DNA from: Pseudomonas rustica
Lineage (GTDB): Bacteria; Pseudomonadota; Gammaproteobacteria; Pseudomonadales; Pseudomonadaceae
DNA length: 64,000 nucleotides
Direction of reading: 5' to 3'
Assembly: GCF_018336155.1 (NCBI RefSeq)
Contig: NZ_JAGYHF010000012.1
Coordinates: forward strand, 124,001 to 188,000
The notes beneath the pieces were generated by a model, which saw nothing but the letters and a program-made list of their open reading frames with translations, did no database searches and was not told the origin of the DNA. The translations under genes were made by a program, and so were the position numbers. This document shows, one piece after another, positions 52,650 through 61,591 of this stretch. How positions within the stretch are numbered: the first letter of the stretch is position 1; each line of letters opens with the position of its first letter.

Positions 52650-52735
52650 ATCGTATCGTCAATCTCCCCATGGCCCTGCGCCGTTCCAAGTTGCGTCACT
52701 CCGCACGCCCGCCGGATGTCTGCGTTTCTGCCTGA
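52646..52735 (+). CDS. Candidate leader peptide 2 (29 codons)
   Basis: Basic, arginine-rich peptide starting MNRIVNLPMALRRSKLRHSA, coupled to leader ORF 1 through ATGA. Downstream, before the ligase ATG, several short stems occur: CACGT/ACGTG (52737-52753), CCAGG/CCTGG (52781-52793) and GGGC/GCCC (52792-52803). The last two overlap and exclude one another, reminiscent of attenuation. No function is proven. Confidence 0.4.
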   Translation: MNRIVNLPMALRRSKLRHSARPPDVCVSA

Positions 52736-52861
52736 TCACGTCTGAAAAACGTGTAGGCCTTTTCTCTTTCGATATCCCTGCCAGGACACCTGGGCTTTCG
52801 CCCATTACTGTCTCTTGGCCCGAATCTGCGCGCCTGTGCGGCGCAACTCTGAGTGATTGCC

Positions 52862-54226
52862 ATGAAATTCGCAGCGATTGAAGACGCACGCCTGTTCCTC
52901 GACCAAAACCCTGATATCGACATGATCGAGCTGTTCATTCTCGACGCCAACGGAGTGCCGCGCGGCAAGCTGTTGCACCGTGAAGAACTGCTCGCCGTTT
53001 ACGAAAGTGGTCGGCCGCTGCCAAGCACCATCCTCGGTCTGACCGTGCAAGGTGAAGACGTTGAAAACTCCGGTCTGGTCTGGGACGTCGGCGATATCGA
53101 CTGCCGCGCCTATCCGTTGGAAGGCAGCCTGGTGCGCCTGCCGTGGCGGCAGATTCCGACCGCCGCCGTGCAAGTCAGCATGCACCCGAAAGAAGGCATG
53201 CCAGCGAGCATCGCCGACCCGCGTCACCTGCTGATCAAGGTTATCGACGGCCTCAAAGCCGAGGGTTATCACCCGGTGATGGCCTGCGAGCTGGAGTTCT
53301 ATCTGCTCGACGCCAAACGCGATCACAACGGTCGTCCGCAACCGGCACTGGATGCCGACGGTGGGCGACCGCGACACACACAGGTCTACGGTTTACGCGA
53401 GCTGGAACAGATCGAACCGTTCCTCGCCGACCTCTACAGCGCCTGCAAACTGCACGGTATTCCGGCGCGCACGGCGATCTCCGAATACGCCCCGGGCCAG
53501 GTGGAAATCACCCTCGAACACGGCGATGCGCTGGAAGCGATGGATCAGGCTGTGCGTTACAAACGTCTGGTCAAAGCGGTCGCACACAAGCACGGCATGC
53601 AAGCGACGTTCATGGCTAAACCGTTCGATGATCTAGCCGGCACGGGCATGCACATGCACGTCAGTCTGGCGGATGCCGAGGGGCGCAATCTGTTCGCTTC
53701 CGAAGACCCGGCCGGCACGCCGCTGCTGCGCACGGCGATTGGCGGCATGCTCGCGTCGTTGCTCGACACGCTGCTGATGTTCTGCCCGAACGCCAACTCG
53801 TACCGCCGCTTCCAGGCCAACAGTTACGCACCGTTGGCGCCGACCTGGGGCGTCGACAACCGCACCGTCAGCCTGCGCGTACCGGGTGGCCCGGCCAATA
53901 CCCGCCACATCGAACACCGCATCTGCGGCGCCGATGCCAACCCGTATCTGGCAGCGGCGGCGATCCTTGCCGGCATTCATCGCGGCATCAGTGAAAACAT
54001 TGAGCCGGGCGCACCGGTTGAAGGCAACGGTTATGCGCAGGCGAAGGAATTGCTGCCGACTGATTGGCTGACCTCGTTGCAGGCGCTGGAGAAATCGGCG
54101 TGGGCGCGGGATGCCTTGGGGCAGGAGTTTCTTGGGGTGTATCTGGCGGTGAAGCGTGCCGAGTATCGGCAGTTCATGGCTGAAGTGGGTGAGCAGGATT
54201 GGCGTTGGTACCTGACCGAAGCCTAA
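52862..54226 (+). CDS. Gamma-glutamyl-polyamine synthetase-like ligase (GS family)
   Basis: 454 aa glutamine-synthetase-fold protein of the PuuA/PauA/SpuI type. ATP/Mg-site segments are clear: MACELEFYLLD, GQVEITLEHGDALE, HGMQATFMAKP, GTGMHMHVSL, NANSYRRF and IEHRICGADANPYL. It probably attaches glutamate to putrescine or another amine, the first step of gamma-glutamylated polyamine catabolism. ATG at 52862 (a GTG at 52853 is in frame). Followed after a REP pair by the FAD oxidase gene. Confidence 0.92.
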   Translation: MKFAAIEDARLFLDQNPDIDMIELFILDANGVPRGKLLHREELLAVYESGRPLPSTILGLTVQGEDVENSGLVWDVGDIDCRAYPLEGSLVRLPWRQIPTAAVQVSMHPKEGMPASIADPRHLLIKVIDGLKAEGYHPVMACELEFYLLDAKRDHNGRPQPALDADGGRPRHTQVYGLRELEQIEPFLADLYSACKLHGIPARTAISEYAPGQVEITLEHGDALEAMDQAVRYKRLVKAVAHKHGMQATFMAKPFDDLAGTGMHMHVSLADAEGRNLFASEDPAGTPLLRTAIGGMLASLLDTLLMFCPNANSYRRFQANSYAPLAPTWGVDNRTVSLRVPGGPANTRHIEHRICGADANPYLAAAAILAGIHRGISENIEPGAPVEGNGYAQAKELLPTDWLTSLQALEKSAWARDALGQEFLGVYLAVKRAEYRQFMAEVGEQDWRWYLTEA

Positions 54227-54250
54227 ACCCTCACCCCTCCCCCCTCCCCC

Positions 54251-54343
54251 CTGTGGGAGCGGGCTTGCTCGCGAAGGCGGAGTGTCAGTCACTAGAAATA
54301 TTGAATGTGCTGACGCCTTCGCGAGCAAGCCCGCTCCCACAAG
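54251..54343. repeat. REP-like inverted pair (GGGCTTGCTCGCGAAGG type)
   Basis: TGTGGGAGCGGGCTTGCTCG and CGAGCAAGCCCGCTCCCACA between the ligase and FAD oxidase genes, within a presumed operon. Confidence 0.92.
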
Positions 54344-54381
54344 GGGATTGCGTACGAACTCGAATTTGTGTGGACACTGAC

Positions 54382-55665
54382 ATGACCGAACGCTGCAATT
54401 CCTACTACAACGCCACCCTCAACCAGGACACCGACTACCCGACCCTGCAAGGTCGGCACACGGTCGACGTGGTGATCATTGGTGGTGGTTTCACTGGCGT
54501 TGCCACCGCCGTCGAGCTCGCCGAAAAAGGCCTGAAAGTCGCCATCGTCGAGAGCAACAAAATTGGCTGGGGCGCCACCGGACGTAACGGCGGGCAAGTC
54601 ACCGGCAGCCTCTCCGGCGATGGTGCGATGCGCAAACAGATGCGCGCGAAACTCGGCGATGACGTCGACGATTTCATCTGGCACCTGCGCTGGCGCGGCC
54701 ACGAAATCATCAAGCAACGCGTCGAGAAGTACGGCATCAAATGCGACCTCAAACACGGTCATCTGCACGCGGCCTACAAGCCGAGTCACATGCCGGATTT
54801 GCGCAACGATTACGAAGAAGCCGTGCGGCGCGGACTGGGCGATGAAGTCAGCCTGCTCGACCGTAGCCAGGTGCGCGATCTGCTGCAAAGCGACCTCTAT
54901 CACGGCGCAATCAAGAACACTCGCAACATGCACCTGCACCCGCTCAATCTGTGCATCGGCGAAGCGCGGGCAGCGGAAAGTCTCGGCGCGCTGATCTTCG
55001 AAAACAGCGAAGTGCTGGAGATCATTCATGGCGATAAGCCTGGTATAAGAACCGCTCACGGCCAGATCGACGCCAAGCAAGTCATGCTCGCCGGCGACGT
55101 CTACCACAAGCTCGAACCTGGCAAACTCAAGGGCAAGATTTTCCCGGCCATGGGCGGCATCGTAACCACCGCGCCGCTCGGTGATCTGGCCAAACAGATC
55201 AACCCCGAAGACCTCGCGGTCTACGACTGCCGCTTCGTTCTCGATTACTACCGCCTCACCGCCGACGGGCGCTTGCTGTTCGGCGGCGGCGCCAACTACA
55301 GCGGCAAGGATTCAAGGGACATCGCCGGCGAATTGCGCCCGTGCATCGAGCAAACCTTCCCGGCGCTCAAAGGCGTGCAGATCGACTACCAGTGGAGCTG
55401 CGCGATGGGCATCGTCATCAACCGCATCCCGCAACTGGGCAAACTCTCGGACAACGTCTGGTACTGCCAGGGCTACTCCGGCCACGGCATCGCCACCACG
55501 CACATCATGGGCGAAATCATGAGCCGCGCGATCACCGGGCAGATGGAGCAGTTCGACACGTTTGCGGGTTGCCAGCACATTCGTGTACCGATGGGCGATT
55601 TGCTCGGGAATCCGATGCTGGCTGCGGGGATGTGGTACTACCAGATGCTTGAAAAGTTGCGTTGA
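54382..55665 (+). CDS. FAD-dependent gamma-glutamyl-polyamine oxidase-like protein
   Basis: 427 aa DAO-fold flavoprotein of the PuuB/PauB group: VVIIGGGFTGVATAVELAEKG dinucleotide loop at about 31, GATGRNGGQVTGS, and the C-terminal YCQGYSGHGIATTH. It should oxidise the gamma-glutamylated amine to an aldehyde with release of H2O2 and ammonia. The ATG at 54382 starts the family sequence; upstream in-frame codons lie in the REP pair. A paralogue is at 60255-61538. Confidence 0.93.
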   Translation: MTERCNSYYNATLNQDTDYPTLQGRHTVDVVIIGGGFTGVATAVELAEKGLKVAIVESNKIGWGATGRNGGQVTGSLSGDGAMRKQMRAKLGDDVDDFIWHLRWRGHEIIKQRVEKYGIKCDLKHGHLHAAYKPSHMPDLRNDYEEAVRRGLGDEVSLLDRSQVRDLLQSDLYHGAIKNTRNMHLHPLNLCIGEARAAESLGALIFENSEVLEIIHGDKPGIRTAHGQIDAKQVMLAGDVYHKLEPGKLKGKIFPAMGGIVTTAPLGDLAKQINPEDLAVYDCRFVLDYYRLTADGRLLFGGGANYSGKDSRDIAGELRPCIEQTFPALKGVQIDYQWSCAMGIVINRIPQLGKLSDNVWYCQGYSGHGIATTHIMGEIMSRAITGQMEQFDTFAGCQHIRVPMGDLLGNPMLAAGMWYYQMLEKLR

Positions 55666-55679
55666 ACCGACACCTTCCC

Positions 55680-55766
55680 TTGTAGGAGCTGCCGAAGGCT
55701 GCGATCTTTTGATCTTGTTTTTAGAATCAAAATCAAAAGATCGCAGCCTTCGGCAGCTCCTACAGG
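55680..55766. repeat. REP-like inverted pair (GGAGCTGCCGAAGG type)
   Basis: Two inverted ~35-base units between the convergent FAD oxidase and DeoR-type genes. Confidence 0.93.
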
Positions 55767-55774
55767 AGGCGGCT

Positions 55775-56560
55775 TCAGTCTTGTAGTTGCTCCACAACAA
55801 TCCCCAACCGTCGATAATCCTCAACACTCCCCGACGCCAGATGCCGTTCGGTAATCAGCGTATGCAGGCGCGTACAAGGCGCCACCACAAACGGCTCCAC
55901 CGCGCCCAACTTGTCCGCCGTAGTCACGGCAATCACCCGCGTCGCGCCATCGAGCATCGCCTGCTTCACCGGCACTTCATCAAAATGCAGCGAAGTAATC
56001 CCCACCTCCGGATGAATCGCGCAGACGCCGGTAATCGCCAGATCCGCCTTGATCCCCGCCAGCAAGCGCAGCGCCTCATGCCCACCCGCCGACATCGTTC
56101 GCGGATTCAACGTCCCGCCTGCCAGAATCACTTTCACACCCTTGAATTCCGCCAGCGCAATCGCCGTCATCGGCGCAGCCGTCACTGCCGTGATCTGGAT
56201 ATCCGCGCGCAGCGACCGCGCGACCTGCAACGTCGTCGAACCCGAATCAAACAGCACAATCTGCCCGTCCTCGACCTGCTGCGCCGCCAGTTGCGCCAGA
56301 CGGATTTTCACCTCATCGGTCTCATCCAGCCGCGTGAAGTAATCCTTGCCTGAATCTTTCGGACGCGGCAACGCCCCTCCATGAACCCGCTGCACGAGGC
56401 CGGCGTTATCCAGCTCGGCGAGGTCGCGGCGGATGGTGTCTTCGGAGACGGCGAAGTGTTGGCTCAACTCGGAGGCCATGACTTTGCCGTCGCGTTCGAG
56501 GAGCAGAAGGATTTTTTGCCGGCGCAATGAAGGCAGTTCGGCTGCGGAATGATCGTGCAT
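55775..56560 (-). CDS. DeoR/GlpR-family transcriptional regulator
   Basis: 261 aa. DeoR HTH near the N-terminus (RRQKILLLLERDGKVMASELSQHFAVSEDTIRRDLAELD) and a sugar-phosphate-binding DeoRC domain (ILFDSGSTTL-like segment IVLFDSGSTTLQVAR, ILAGGTLNPRT). Usually a repressor of sugar or polyol catabolism. It converges on the FAD oxidase gene; no catabolic operon is adjacent, so its target is unclear. Confidence 0.92.
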   Translation of the reverse strand: MHDHSAAELPSLRRQKILLLLERDGKVMASELSQHFAVSEDTIRRDLAELDNAGLVQRVHGGALPRPKDSGKDYFTRLDETDEVKIRLAQLAAQQVEDGQIVLFDSGSTTLQVARSLRADIQITAVTAAPMTAIALAEFKGVKVILAGGTLNPRTMSAGGHEALRLLAGIKADLAITGVCAIHPEVGITSLHFDEVPVKQAMLDGATRVIAVTTADKLGAVEPFVVAPCTRLHTLITERHLASGSVEDYRRLGIVVEQLQD

Positions 56561-56738
56561 GGATATGCCTGTTTGTGCTTGTAGTTGCAGGTTTATGCGA
56601 GACTAGCGAAACCCTCGAGCAAACACAAACCGGCGGGTATCAATTACTTCGATCATTGCAATCAACAAGGCGAATTTTTTCTTTGCTTTCAGCCTGTTCA
56701 GAATGGCCCGACTTTAAAAGGCTCAGGATGAACACCTC

Positions 56739-56807
56739 ATGAATCTCAATTTTGCGTTTGCGTGCATGATCGTCGTGTCGTTTGCGGTGGCTCTCGGTCA
56801 CGCCTGA
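56739..56807 (+). CDS. Possible 22-residue hydrophobic peptide
   Basis: ATG to TGA encodes a single hydrophobic stretch (MNLNFAFACMIVVSFAVALG and two more residues), compatible with a small membrane protein. A 4-codon frame (ATGAACACCTCATGA, 56729) overlaps its start through ATGA, after a GGCTCAGG stretch. Evidence is limited to hydrophobicity and position. Confidence 0.25.
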   Translation: MNLNFAFACMIVVSFAVALGHA

Positions 56808-56814
56808 CAGCATC

Positions 56815-57708
56815 TCAGACCGACGCCAACAGGTGTTCACGAAGCCATTTGTGCGCCGGATCGCGATGCGCGCGTTCGCCCCAGAACATCGCCATTTCGT
56901 AACCGGGCACTGGCAGCGGTGCGTCGACCACTTGCAATGCCGGATTGCCGCGCACCAGACGTGACGGCAACATCGCCACCAGATCGGTGCTGACCAGCAC
57001 CGACATCGCCATCAGAAAATGCGGCACCGACAGCACCACTTTTCGTTGCAAACCGACCTCTGCCAACGCCTTGTCGGTCACCCCGAAAAACCCTCCGCCC
57101 TCCCGCGACACCAGGACGTGTTCCAACGCGCAGAACTGTTTGCGCGTTGGCACGCGCTGCAAATCCGGATGACCGACGCGACCGGCCAGCACATAGCGTT
57201 CGGTGAACAATGGCCGCGAGTGCAACTCCAGCGGCGCGTCTTCGCTGATGTGCAGGGCGATGTCGAAGACGCCCTGCTCCGCCTGTTTCACCAACTGCGC
57301 AGGTGTCAGATCGATCACGGCCAATCGCGTGCCCGGTGCCTCTTTGCGTAATCCGCTGAGCGCCGGTAACACCACCGTCGTTTCACCGTAATCGGTGGCA
57401 GCGACTTTCCAGGTGTGCGTCGCCTGCGCCGGATCAAACGCGCTGGCCGGCGCGACCGCCCTTTCCAACGCCTCCAACGCTTCGCGCAACGGCTCGCGCA
57501 ATTCATCGGCGCGCACCGTCGGGCGCATCCCGCGCGGCCCGGGCAGCAGCAACGGGTCGCCAAAAATGTCGCGCAACTTGGCCAGATGCACACTCACCGA
57601 GGGCTGCGACAGGTTCAGCCGCTGCGCCGCGCGGGTGACGTTGTGCTCGGACAGCAACACGTCGAGGGTGAGCAACAGATTGATATCGAGGCGTCTCAAA
57701 TTATTCAT
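56815..57708 (-). CDS. LysR-family regulator of the adjacent quinone reductase
   Basis: 297 aa from the ATG at 57708. HTH LDINLLLTLDVLLSEHNVTRAA...SQPSVSVHLAKLRDIFGDPLLLPG, the NodD/LinR-like long class. It is divergent from the flavodoxin-fold gene across 85 bases, so probably its regulator. Two further in-frame starts lie upstream, up to 57732. Confidence 0.92.
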   Translation of the reverse strand: MNNLRRLDINLLLTLDVLLSEHNVTRAAQRLNLSQPSVSVHLAKLRDIFGDPLLLPGPRGMRPTVRADELREPLREALEALERAVAPASAFDPAQATHTWKVAATDYGETTVVLPALSGLRKEAPGTRLAVIDLTPAQLVKQAEQGVFDIALHISEDAPLELHSRPLFTERYVLAGRVGHPDLQRVPTRKQFCALEHVLVSREGGGFFGVTDKALAEVGLQRKVVLSVPHFLMAMSVLVSTDLVAMLPSRLVRGNPALQVVDAPLPVPGYEMAMFWGERAHRDPAHKWLREHLLASV

Positions 57709-57793
57709 GGCTATACCAGACATATCAGACATTCATTTCCAATATACCGCTTGAACGCCGATCCTGCCGTCATTCAGCCAACGGAGCTACAAC

Positions 57794-58570
57794 ATGAATG
57801 TCCTACTGGTCTACGCCCACCCTGAACCGACTTCCCTCAACGGCTCGCTCCGCGACTTCAGCGTCCAGCGCCTGCAAGCCGCCGGCCACACCGTGCAGGT
57901 CTCCGACCTCTACGCGATGAATTGGAAAACCACCCTTGACGCCAACGACGCCCCGGAGCGCGACACCACAAAACCGTTCCACGCCTCGCTCGACTCAAAA
58001 GTGGCGTACGCCGAAGGCAGCCAAGCCGCCGACATCGCTCGCGAACAGGAAAAACTGCAGTGGGCCGACGCGCTGATTCTGCAGTTCCCGATGTGGTGGT
58101 TTTCGATGCCGGCGATCCTCAAAGGCTGGGTCGAACGCGTCTACGCCTACGGTTTTGCCTACGGCGTTGGCGAACACTCCGACAGCCGCTGGGGTGAGCG
58201 TTATGGCGAAGGGAAAATGCAAGGCAAGCGGGCGATGTTGATGGTCACCACCGGCGGCTGGGAGTCGCACTACGCTTCACGCGGGATCAACGGCCCGATG
58301 GATGATCTGCTGTTTCCGATCCAGCACGGGATTTTGTATTACCCCGGTTTTGAAGTGGTGCCGCCGTTCGTGGTGTATCGCACCAGCCGCATGGATGAGG
58401 CGCGCTATGCCGAGACGTGTGAAGAATTGGGGCGGAGGCTGGATGAATTGTGGAGCACGCGGCCGATTGCGTTTCGCCAGCAGAATGCCGGGGAGTACGA
58501 GATTCCGGCGTTGACGTTGAAGGATGATGTCGCGCCCGATCAACAGGGTTTTTCCGCGCACATTATTTGA
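57794..58570 (+). CDS. NAD(P)H-dependent flavin oxidoreductase (NQO1/MdaB-like)
   Basis: 258 aa flavodoxin-fold enzyme. NVLLVYAHPEPTSLNGSLRD is the FMN/FAD phosphate loop, WADALILQFPMWWFSMPAILKGWVERVYAYGFAYG the conserved central segment, and MLMVTTGG follows. Two-electron quinone reductase or a related azoreductase is likely. The last 30 residues are extra. AACGGAGC precedes the ATG. Confidence 0.92.
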   Translation: MNVLLVYAHPEPTSLNGSLRDFSVQRLQAAGHTVQVSDLYAMNWKTTLDANDAPERDTTKPFHASLDSKVAYAEGSQAADIAREQEKLQWADALILQFPMWWFSMPAILKGWVERVYAYGFAYGVGEHSDSRWGERYGEGKMQGKRAMLMVTTGGWESHYASRGINGPMDDLLFPIQHGILYYPGFEVVPPFVVYRTSRMDEARYAETCEELGRRLDELWSTRPIAFRQQNAGEYEIPALTLKDDVAPDQQGFSAHII

Positions 58571-58587
58571 TGTTTGCCGCAAACCTT

Positions 58588-58717
58588 TGGAGGGTATTTG
58601 TCCCCGCTGGGCTGCGCAGCAGCGCCAAACCCTGCAAACGGATTTTTCCAGACAGACCGAGTTGTATGGTTTTGGGGCTGCTTCGCAGCCCAACGGGGAT
58701 AAATCCCCTCGCCACAG
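58588..58717. repeat. Inverted repeat element (GAGGGTATTTGTCCCCG type)
   Basis: Degraded left arm GGAGGGTATTTGTCCCCGC, intact right arm GATAAATCCCCTCGCCACAG, and inner GCTGCGCAGCAGC and GGGGCTGCTTCGCAGCCC stems. Fourth copy of this family. Confidence 0.85.
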
Positions 58718-58824
58718 GCGTCCGATCGCCCGCAAAGCGATTGAACCTCCTTCCTCCGGACTGCCTCGAAACTCTATAGCGCCCATTCATCGTTAGACGC
58801 GGCGCCCTCTTCGAGGAAATCCCG

Positions 58825-59256
58825 ATGAACATTCGATTTCTGTTGCTGATCGCCACGTTCGCCATCATCCCGACTTGCGTCATGGCCGAGGGTTGCGACG
58901 TCCAGACCCAATCTTCCAGCGCCTCGGTGCCGGCCATCGAAACCCATAGCTGCTACGAATACGAAGGCATGCCGGTGAATGCCATCGACTGGTCGTGCAG
59001 CAACGAAAGCAAAGACATGCTCAGCAGCACAAAAAACAAAGTGGAAAACTGTGCGGATCACTATCAGGCCGCGTGCATCGCGACCATCACTCAGGAATCG
59101 CTCGCCAACCCGCACTCCACCAGCAAGGACAAAAACGCCAAGGCGCTAAACATCCCCGACAATGCGCAAGTGACCACGTATTACTACGACGTTGAGCATT
59201 TGGCCCAGGCGCGGATTGATTGTGAGAATGGCGGCGGGCAGTGGAAGGCGAAGTAG
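58825..59256 (+). CDS. Small secreted hypothetical protein
   Basis: 143 aa with a signal peptide (FLLLIATFAIIPTCVMA|E) and seven cysteines beyond it or at its edge (GCDVQ, HSCYEY, WSCSNE, ENCADH, AACIAT, DCENGG), suggesting disulfides in the periplasm. I do not recognise the family. It ends at a strong bidirectional terminator. Confidence 0.78.
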   Translation: MNIRFLLLIATFAIIPTCVMAEGCDVQTQSSSASVPAIETHSCYEYEGMPVNAIDWSCSNESKDMLSSTKNKVENCADHYQAACIATITQESLANPHSTSKDKNAKALNIPDNAQVTTYYYDVEHLAQARIDCENGGGQWKAK

Positions 59257-59295
59257 TTAAACGTTGAAACTTTGATCGCTCGATTTGTGCCCACA

Positions 59296-59320
59296 AAAAA
59301 ACCGCATCGCTGCGGTTTTT
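59296..59320. terminator. Bidirectional terminator
   Basis: AAAAACCGCA-TCGC-TGCGGTTTTT, with A and T tracts on both sides, between the convergent secreted-protein and PuuR-like genes. Confidence 0.92.
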
Positions 59321-59341
59321 AGTGTGCTCAGAGTGACTGCC

Positions 59342-59890
59342 TTAGAAGTTCGCCGGCGTGTTCGCACTGATGATCTCGGCTTCATCGGCGCCGATATTGC
59401 GGAACTTGTGCGGTAACGTGGTGGGAAAGTAGTAACCATCCCCCGCGCCCAAAACGCTCACCTGGCCGTCGACGGTCAACTCGACAGTGCCGCGCGTGAC
59501 CAGCCCGCACTCCTCGCCTTCGGCGTGCACGATCGGCTCTTCACCGGAACTTGCGCCCGGCGCGTATTGCTCGCGCAGCAAGCGCATCTGGCGGCTTGGC
59601 ACCGAGGCACCGATCAGCAGCAGGCGCAGGCCATGACGGCCGAGATCCGGCTGTTCATTGGCGCGGAAGACGTATTGATGTTCGCGCGGCGGCTGGTCGA
59701 AGGTGAAGAAGTCGGCCAGGGACATCGGGATGCCTTCGAGCAGCTTTTTCAGTGAGCTGACGGAGGGGCTGACGCGATTCTGTTCGATCAGGGAAATGGT
59801 GGCATTGGTCACGCCGCTACGCCGGGCCAGCTCGCGCTGGGAGAGTTTGTAGCTTTCGCGTACTAGTTTGAGTCGAGAACCCGTATCCAT
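59342..59890 (-). CDS. XRE-cupin regulator, PuuR/PauR-like
   Basis: 182 aa: HTH_3 domain (GSRLKLVRESYKLSQRELARRSGVTNATISLIEQNRVSPS) and a C-terminal cupin (EEPIVHAEGEECGLVTRGTVELTVDGQ...GDGYYFPTTLPHKFRN). This is the architecture of PuuR/PauR, repressors of polyamine catabolism. It sits upstream of no gene on its strand but close to the puuB-puuC-puuA-like genes, which it probably controls. Confidence 0.9.
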   Translation of the reverse strand: MDTGSRLKLVRESYKLSQRELARRSGVTNATISLIEQNRVSPSVSSLKKLLEGIPMSLADFFTFDQPPREHQYVFRANEQPDLGRHGLRLLLIGASVPSRQMRLLREQYAPGASSGEEPIVHAEGEECGLVTRGTVELTVDGQVSVLGAGDGYYFPTTLPHKFRNIGADEAEIISANTPANF

Positions 59891-60210
59891 GACAGCCTTA
59901 TGTGAGAACGACTTAAGGGCGATGGGGGTGGGTGGCGGGTGACGCGCCGAGGGCGCGGATCACGTTGCTCCCGTGTCCCGGAACCGTGAAAGGCGGCTAT
60001 TAAATCACGTTTGGTGGTGTTGCTCAGCAGGTTCGATGGACGGTGGGGCAAAAGTCCTTCTCGCCTTGGCAATACAGCAAATGTGGGAGCGGGCTTGCTC
60101 GCGAATGCGATGTGTCAGGCGACATCTGTATTGGCGGAAATGGCCTCTTCGCGAGCAAGCCCGCTCCCACAATTGGATCTCTGCTGTATCAGTACCAGAT
60201 GATACGAGAA
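59891..60210. other. Intergenic region with one REP pair
   Basis: Besides the REP pair at 60081-60172 I see no gene. The part next to 59890 must hold the promoter of the PuuR-like gene; no clear operator is recognised. Confidence 0.45.
60081..60172. repeat. REP-like inverted pair (GGGCTTGCTCGCGAATG type)
   Basis: TGTGGGAGCGGGCTTGCTCG and CGAGCAAGCCCGCTCCCACA, upstream of the regulator and downstream of the FAD oxidase terminator. Confidence 0.92.
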
Positions 60211-60244
60211 TAAAAACCGGCGCGGTCTTGGCGACCGTCGCCGG
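60211..60244 (-). terminator. Rho-independent terminator of the FAD oxidase gene
   Basis: On the minus strand CCGGCGACGGTC and GACCGCGCCGG form a GC-rich stem followed by TTTTTATT, 11 bases after the stop codon. Confidence 0.9.
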
Positions 60245-60254
60245 GGAGGTAACT

Positions 60255-61538
60255 TTAGATGCCGAAACGGTCGCGCAGCGAGTAGTACACGGCGCCAAGA
60301 GCGGTCAACGGCGCGGAGAACGTGCGGCCGCCGAGCATTGGCATGTGCGGCAACGAGGCGAACGCATCGAAACGCTCGGCATCGCCACGGATCATTTCCG
60401 AGATCAGCTTGCCGGCCAAGTGCGAGCACGTCACGCCGTGACCGCTGTAGCCTTGCATGTAATAGGCGTTTTTCTCGATGCGACCGAATTGCGGCATGCG
60501 CGACATGGTCAGCAGGAAGTTGCCGGTCCAGCGGTAGTCGATTTTGACGTCTTTGAGCTGCGGGAAGGTCTTGAGAATCTTCGGGCGGATCAGTTGTTCG
60601 ATGTCGTCCGGTTCACGCGCGCCGTAGACCACGCCGCCGCCGTACAACAGACGGTTGTCGGCAGTCAGGCGGTAGTAATCCAACAGATAATTGCAGTCTT
60701 CGACGCAATAGTTGTTGGTGATCAGGCTACGCGCCTGCTTTTCAGTCAACGGTTCGGTGACAACGATCTGCGAGCCACACGGCATGCTTTTCGCCGTGAC
60801 GCGGTTGTCCAGACCTTGCGGCAGATAAGCGTTGCCGGCGATCAACAGGTACTTGGCGCGCACTTGGCCTTTGGCAGTACGGATAACGTTTGGCTCACCG
60901 TATTTGATTTCCACCGCAGCCGACTGCTCGTAGATTTTTCCGCCCAGACGCACGATGGCTGCCGCTTCACCGAGTGCCAGGTTCAACGGATGAACGTGGC
61001 CGCCCTGCATGTCGAGCAAGCCGCCAACGTAAGCGTCGGAACCGACTTCGCGACGAATCTCAGCCGCGTCGAGCATCTTCAGGTTGTTGTTGCCATAACG
61101 TTCCCAGCCGCGCTTTTGCTCGGCCAGACCGTTGAGTTGTTTCTTGTTCATCGCTGCGAAGATGCCGCCCGGGCGGTAGTCGCATTTGATGTCGTAATCC
61201 TTGATGCGCGAACGGATGATGTCGGCGCCTTCGAAAATCATGCTGCCGAGGATCTCTGCGGTCTTGTCGCCATAGCGCGCTTCGATCACGTCGACATCGC
61301 GGCTGTAGGAGTTGACCAGTTGGCCGCCGTTGCGACCGCTGGCGCCGTAGCCGACTTTCGCCGCTTCGAGCACCGTCACTTTATAGCCGGCTTCGGTCAG
61401 GAACAGCGCCGAGGACAGGCCGGTGTAACCGGCGCCGATGATGCAGACATCGCAGTCCACCGCTTCTTCGAGAATCGGAAAATCGATGACTTCGTTGCGG
61501 GTGGCGGCGTAGTAACTGTTGACGTGTTGCTGTTTCAT
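60255..61538 (-). CDS. puuB: FAD-dependent gamma-glutamyl-polyamine oxidase (PuuB/PauB-like)
   Basis: 427 aa. VCIIGAGYTGLSSALFLTEAG dinucleotide loop, YGASGRNGGQLVNSYS and the C-terminal YYMQGYSGHGVTCSH, the same architecture as the 54382-55665 paralogue. GGAG lies before the ATG at 61538. It directly follows the aldehyde dehydrogenase gene on the same strand, consistent with oxidation of a gamma-glutamylated amine whose aldehyde is then oxidised by the dehydrogenase. Confidence 0.93.
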   Translation of the reverse strand: MKQQHVNSYYAATRNEVIDFPILEEAVDCDVCIIGAGYTGLSSALFLTEAGYKVTVLEAAKVGYGASGRNGGQLVNSYSRDVDVIEARYGDKTAEILGSMIFEGADIIRSRIKDYDIKCDYRPGGIFAAMNKKQLNGLAEQKRGWERYGNNNLKMLDAAEIRREVGSDAYVGGLLDMQGGHVHPLNLALGEAAAIVRLGGKIYEQSAAVEIKYGEPNVIRTAKGQVRAKYLLIAGNAYLPQGLDNRVTAKSMPCGSQIVVTEPLTEKQARSLITNNYCVEDCNYLLDYYRLTADNRLLYGGGVVYGAREPDDIEQLIRPKILKTFPQLKDVKIDYRWTGNFLLTMSRMPQFGRIEKNAYYMQGYSGHGVTCSHLAGKLISEMIRGDAERFDAFASLPHMPMLGGRTFSAPLTALGAVYYSLRDRFGI

Positions 61539-61591
61539 GTTTGTTCTCCGAAGGTCGCCGATCACTGCCGGCGACCGCCGCGGTAAAAGAG

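Noticed and set aside
54199..54381. N-terminal extension of the FAD oxidase through a REP pair
   Set aside because: The added residues are REP translation (VGAGLLAKAE...); the ATG at 54382 starts the family sequence.
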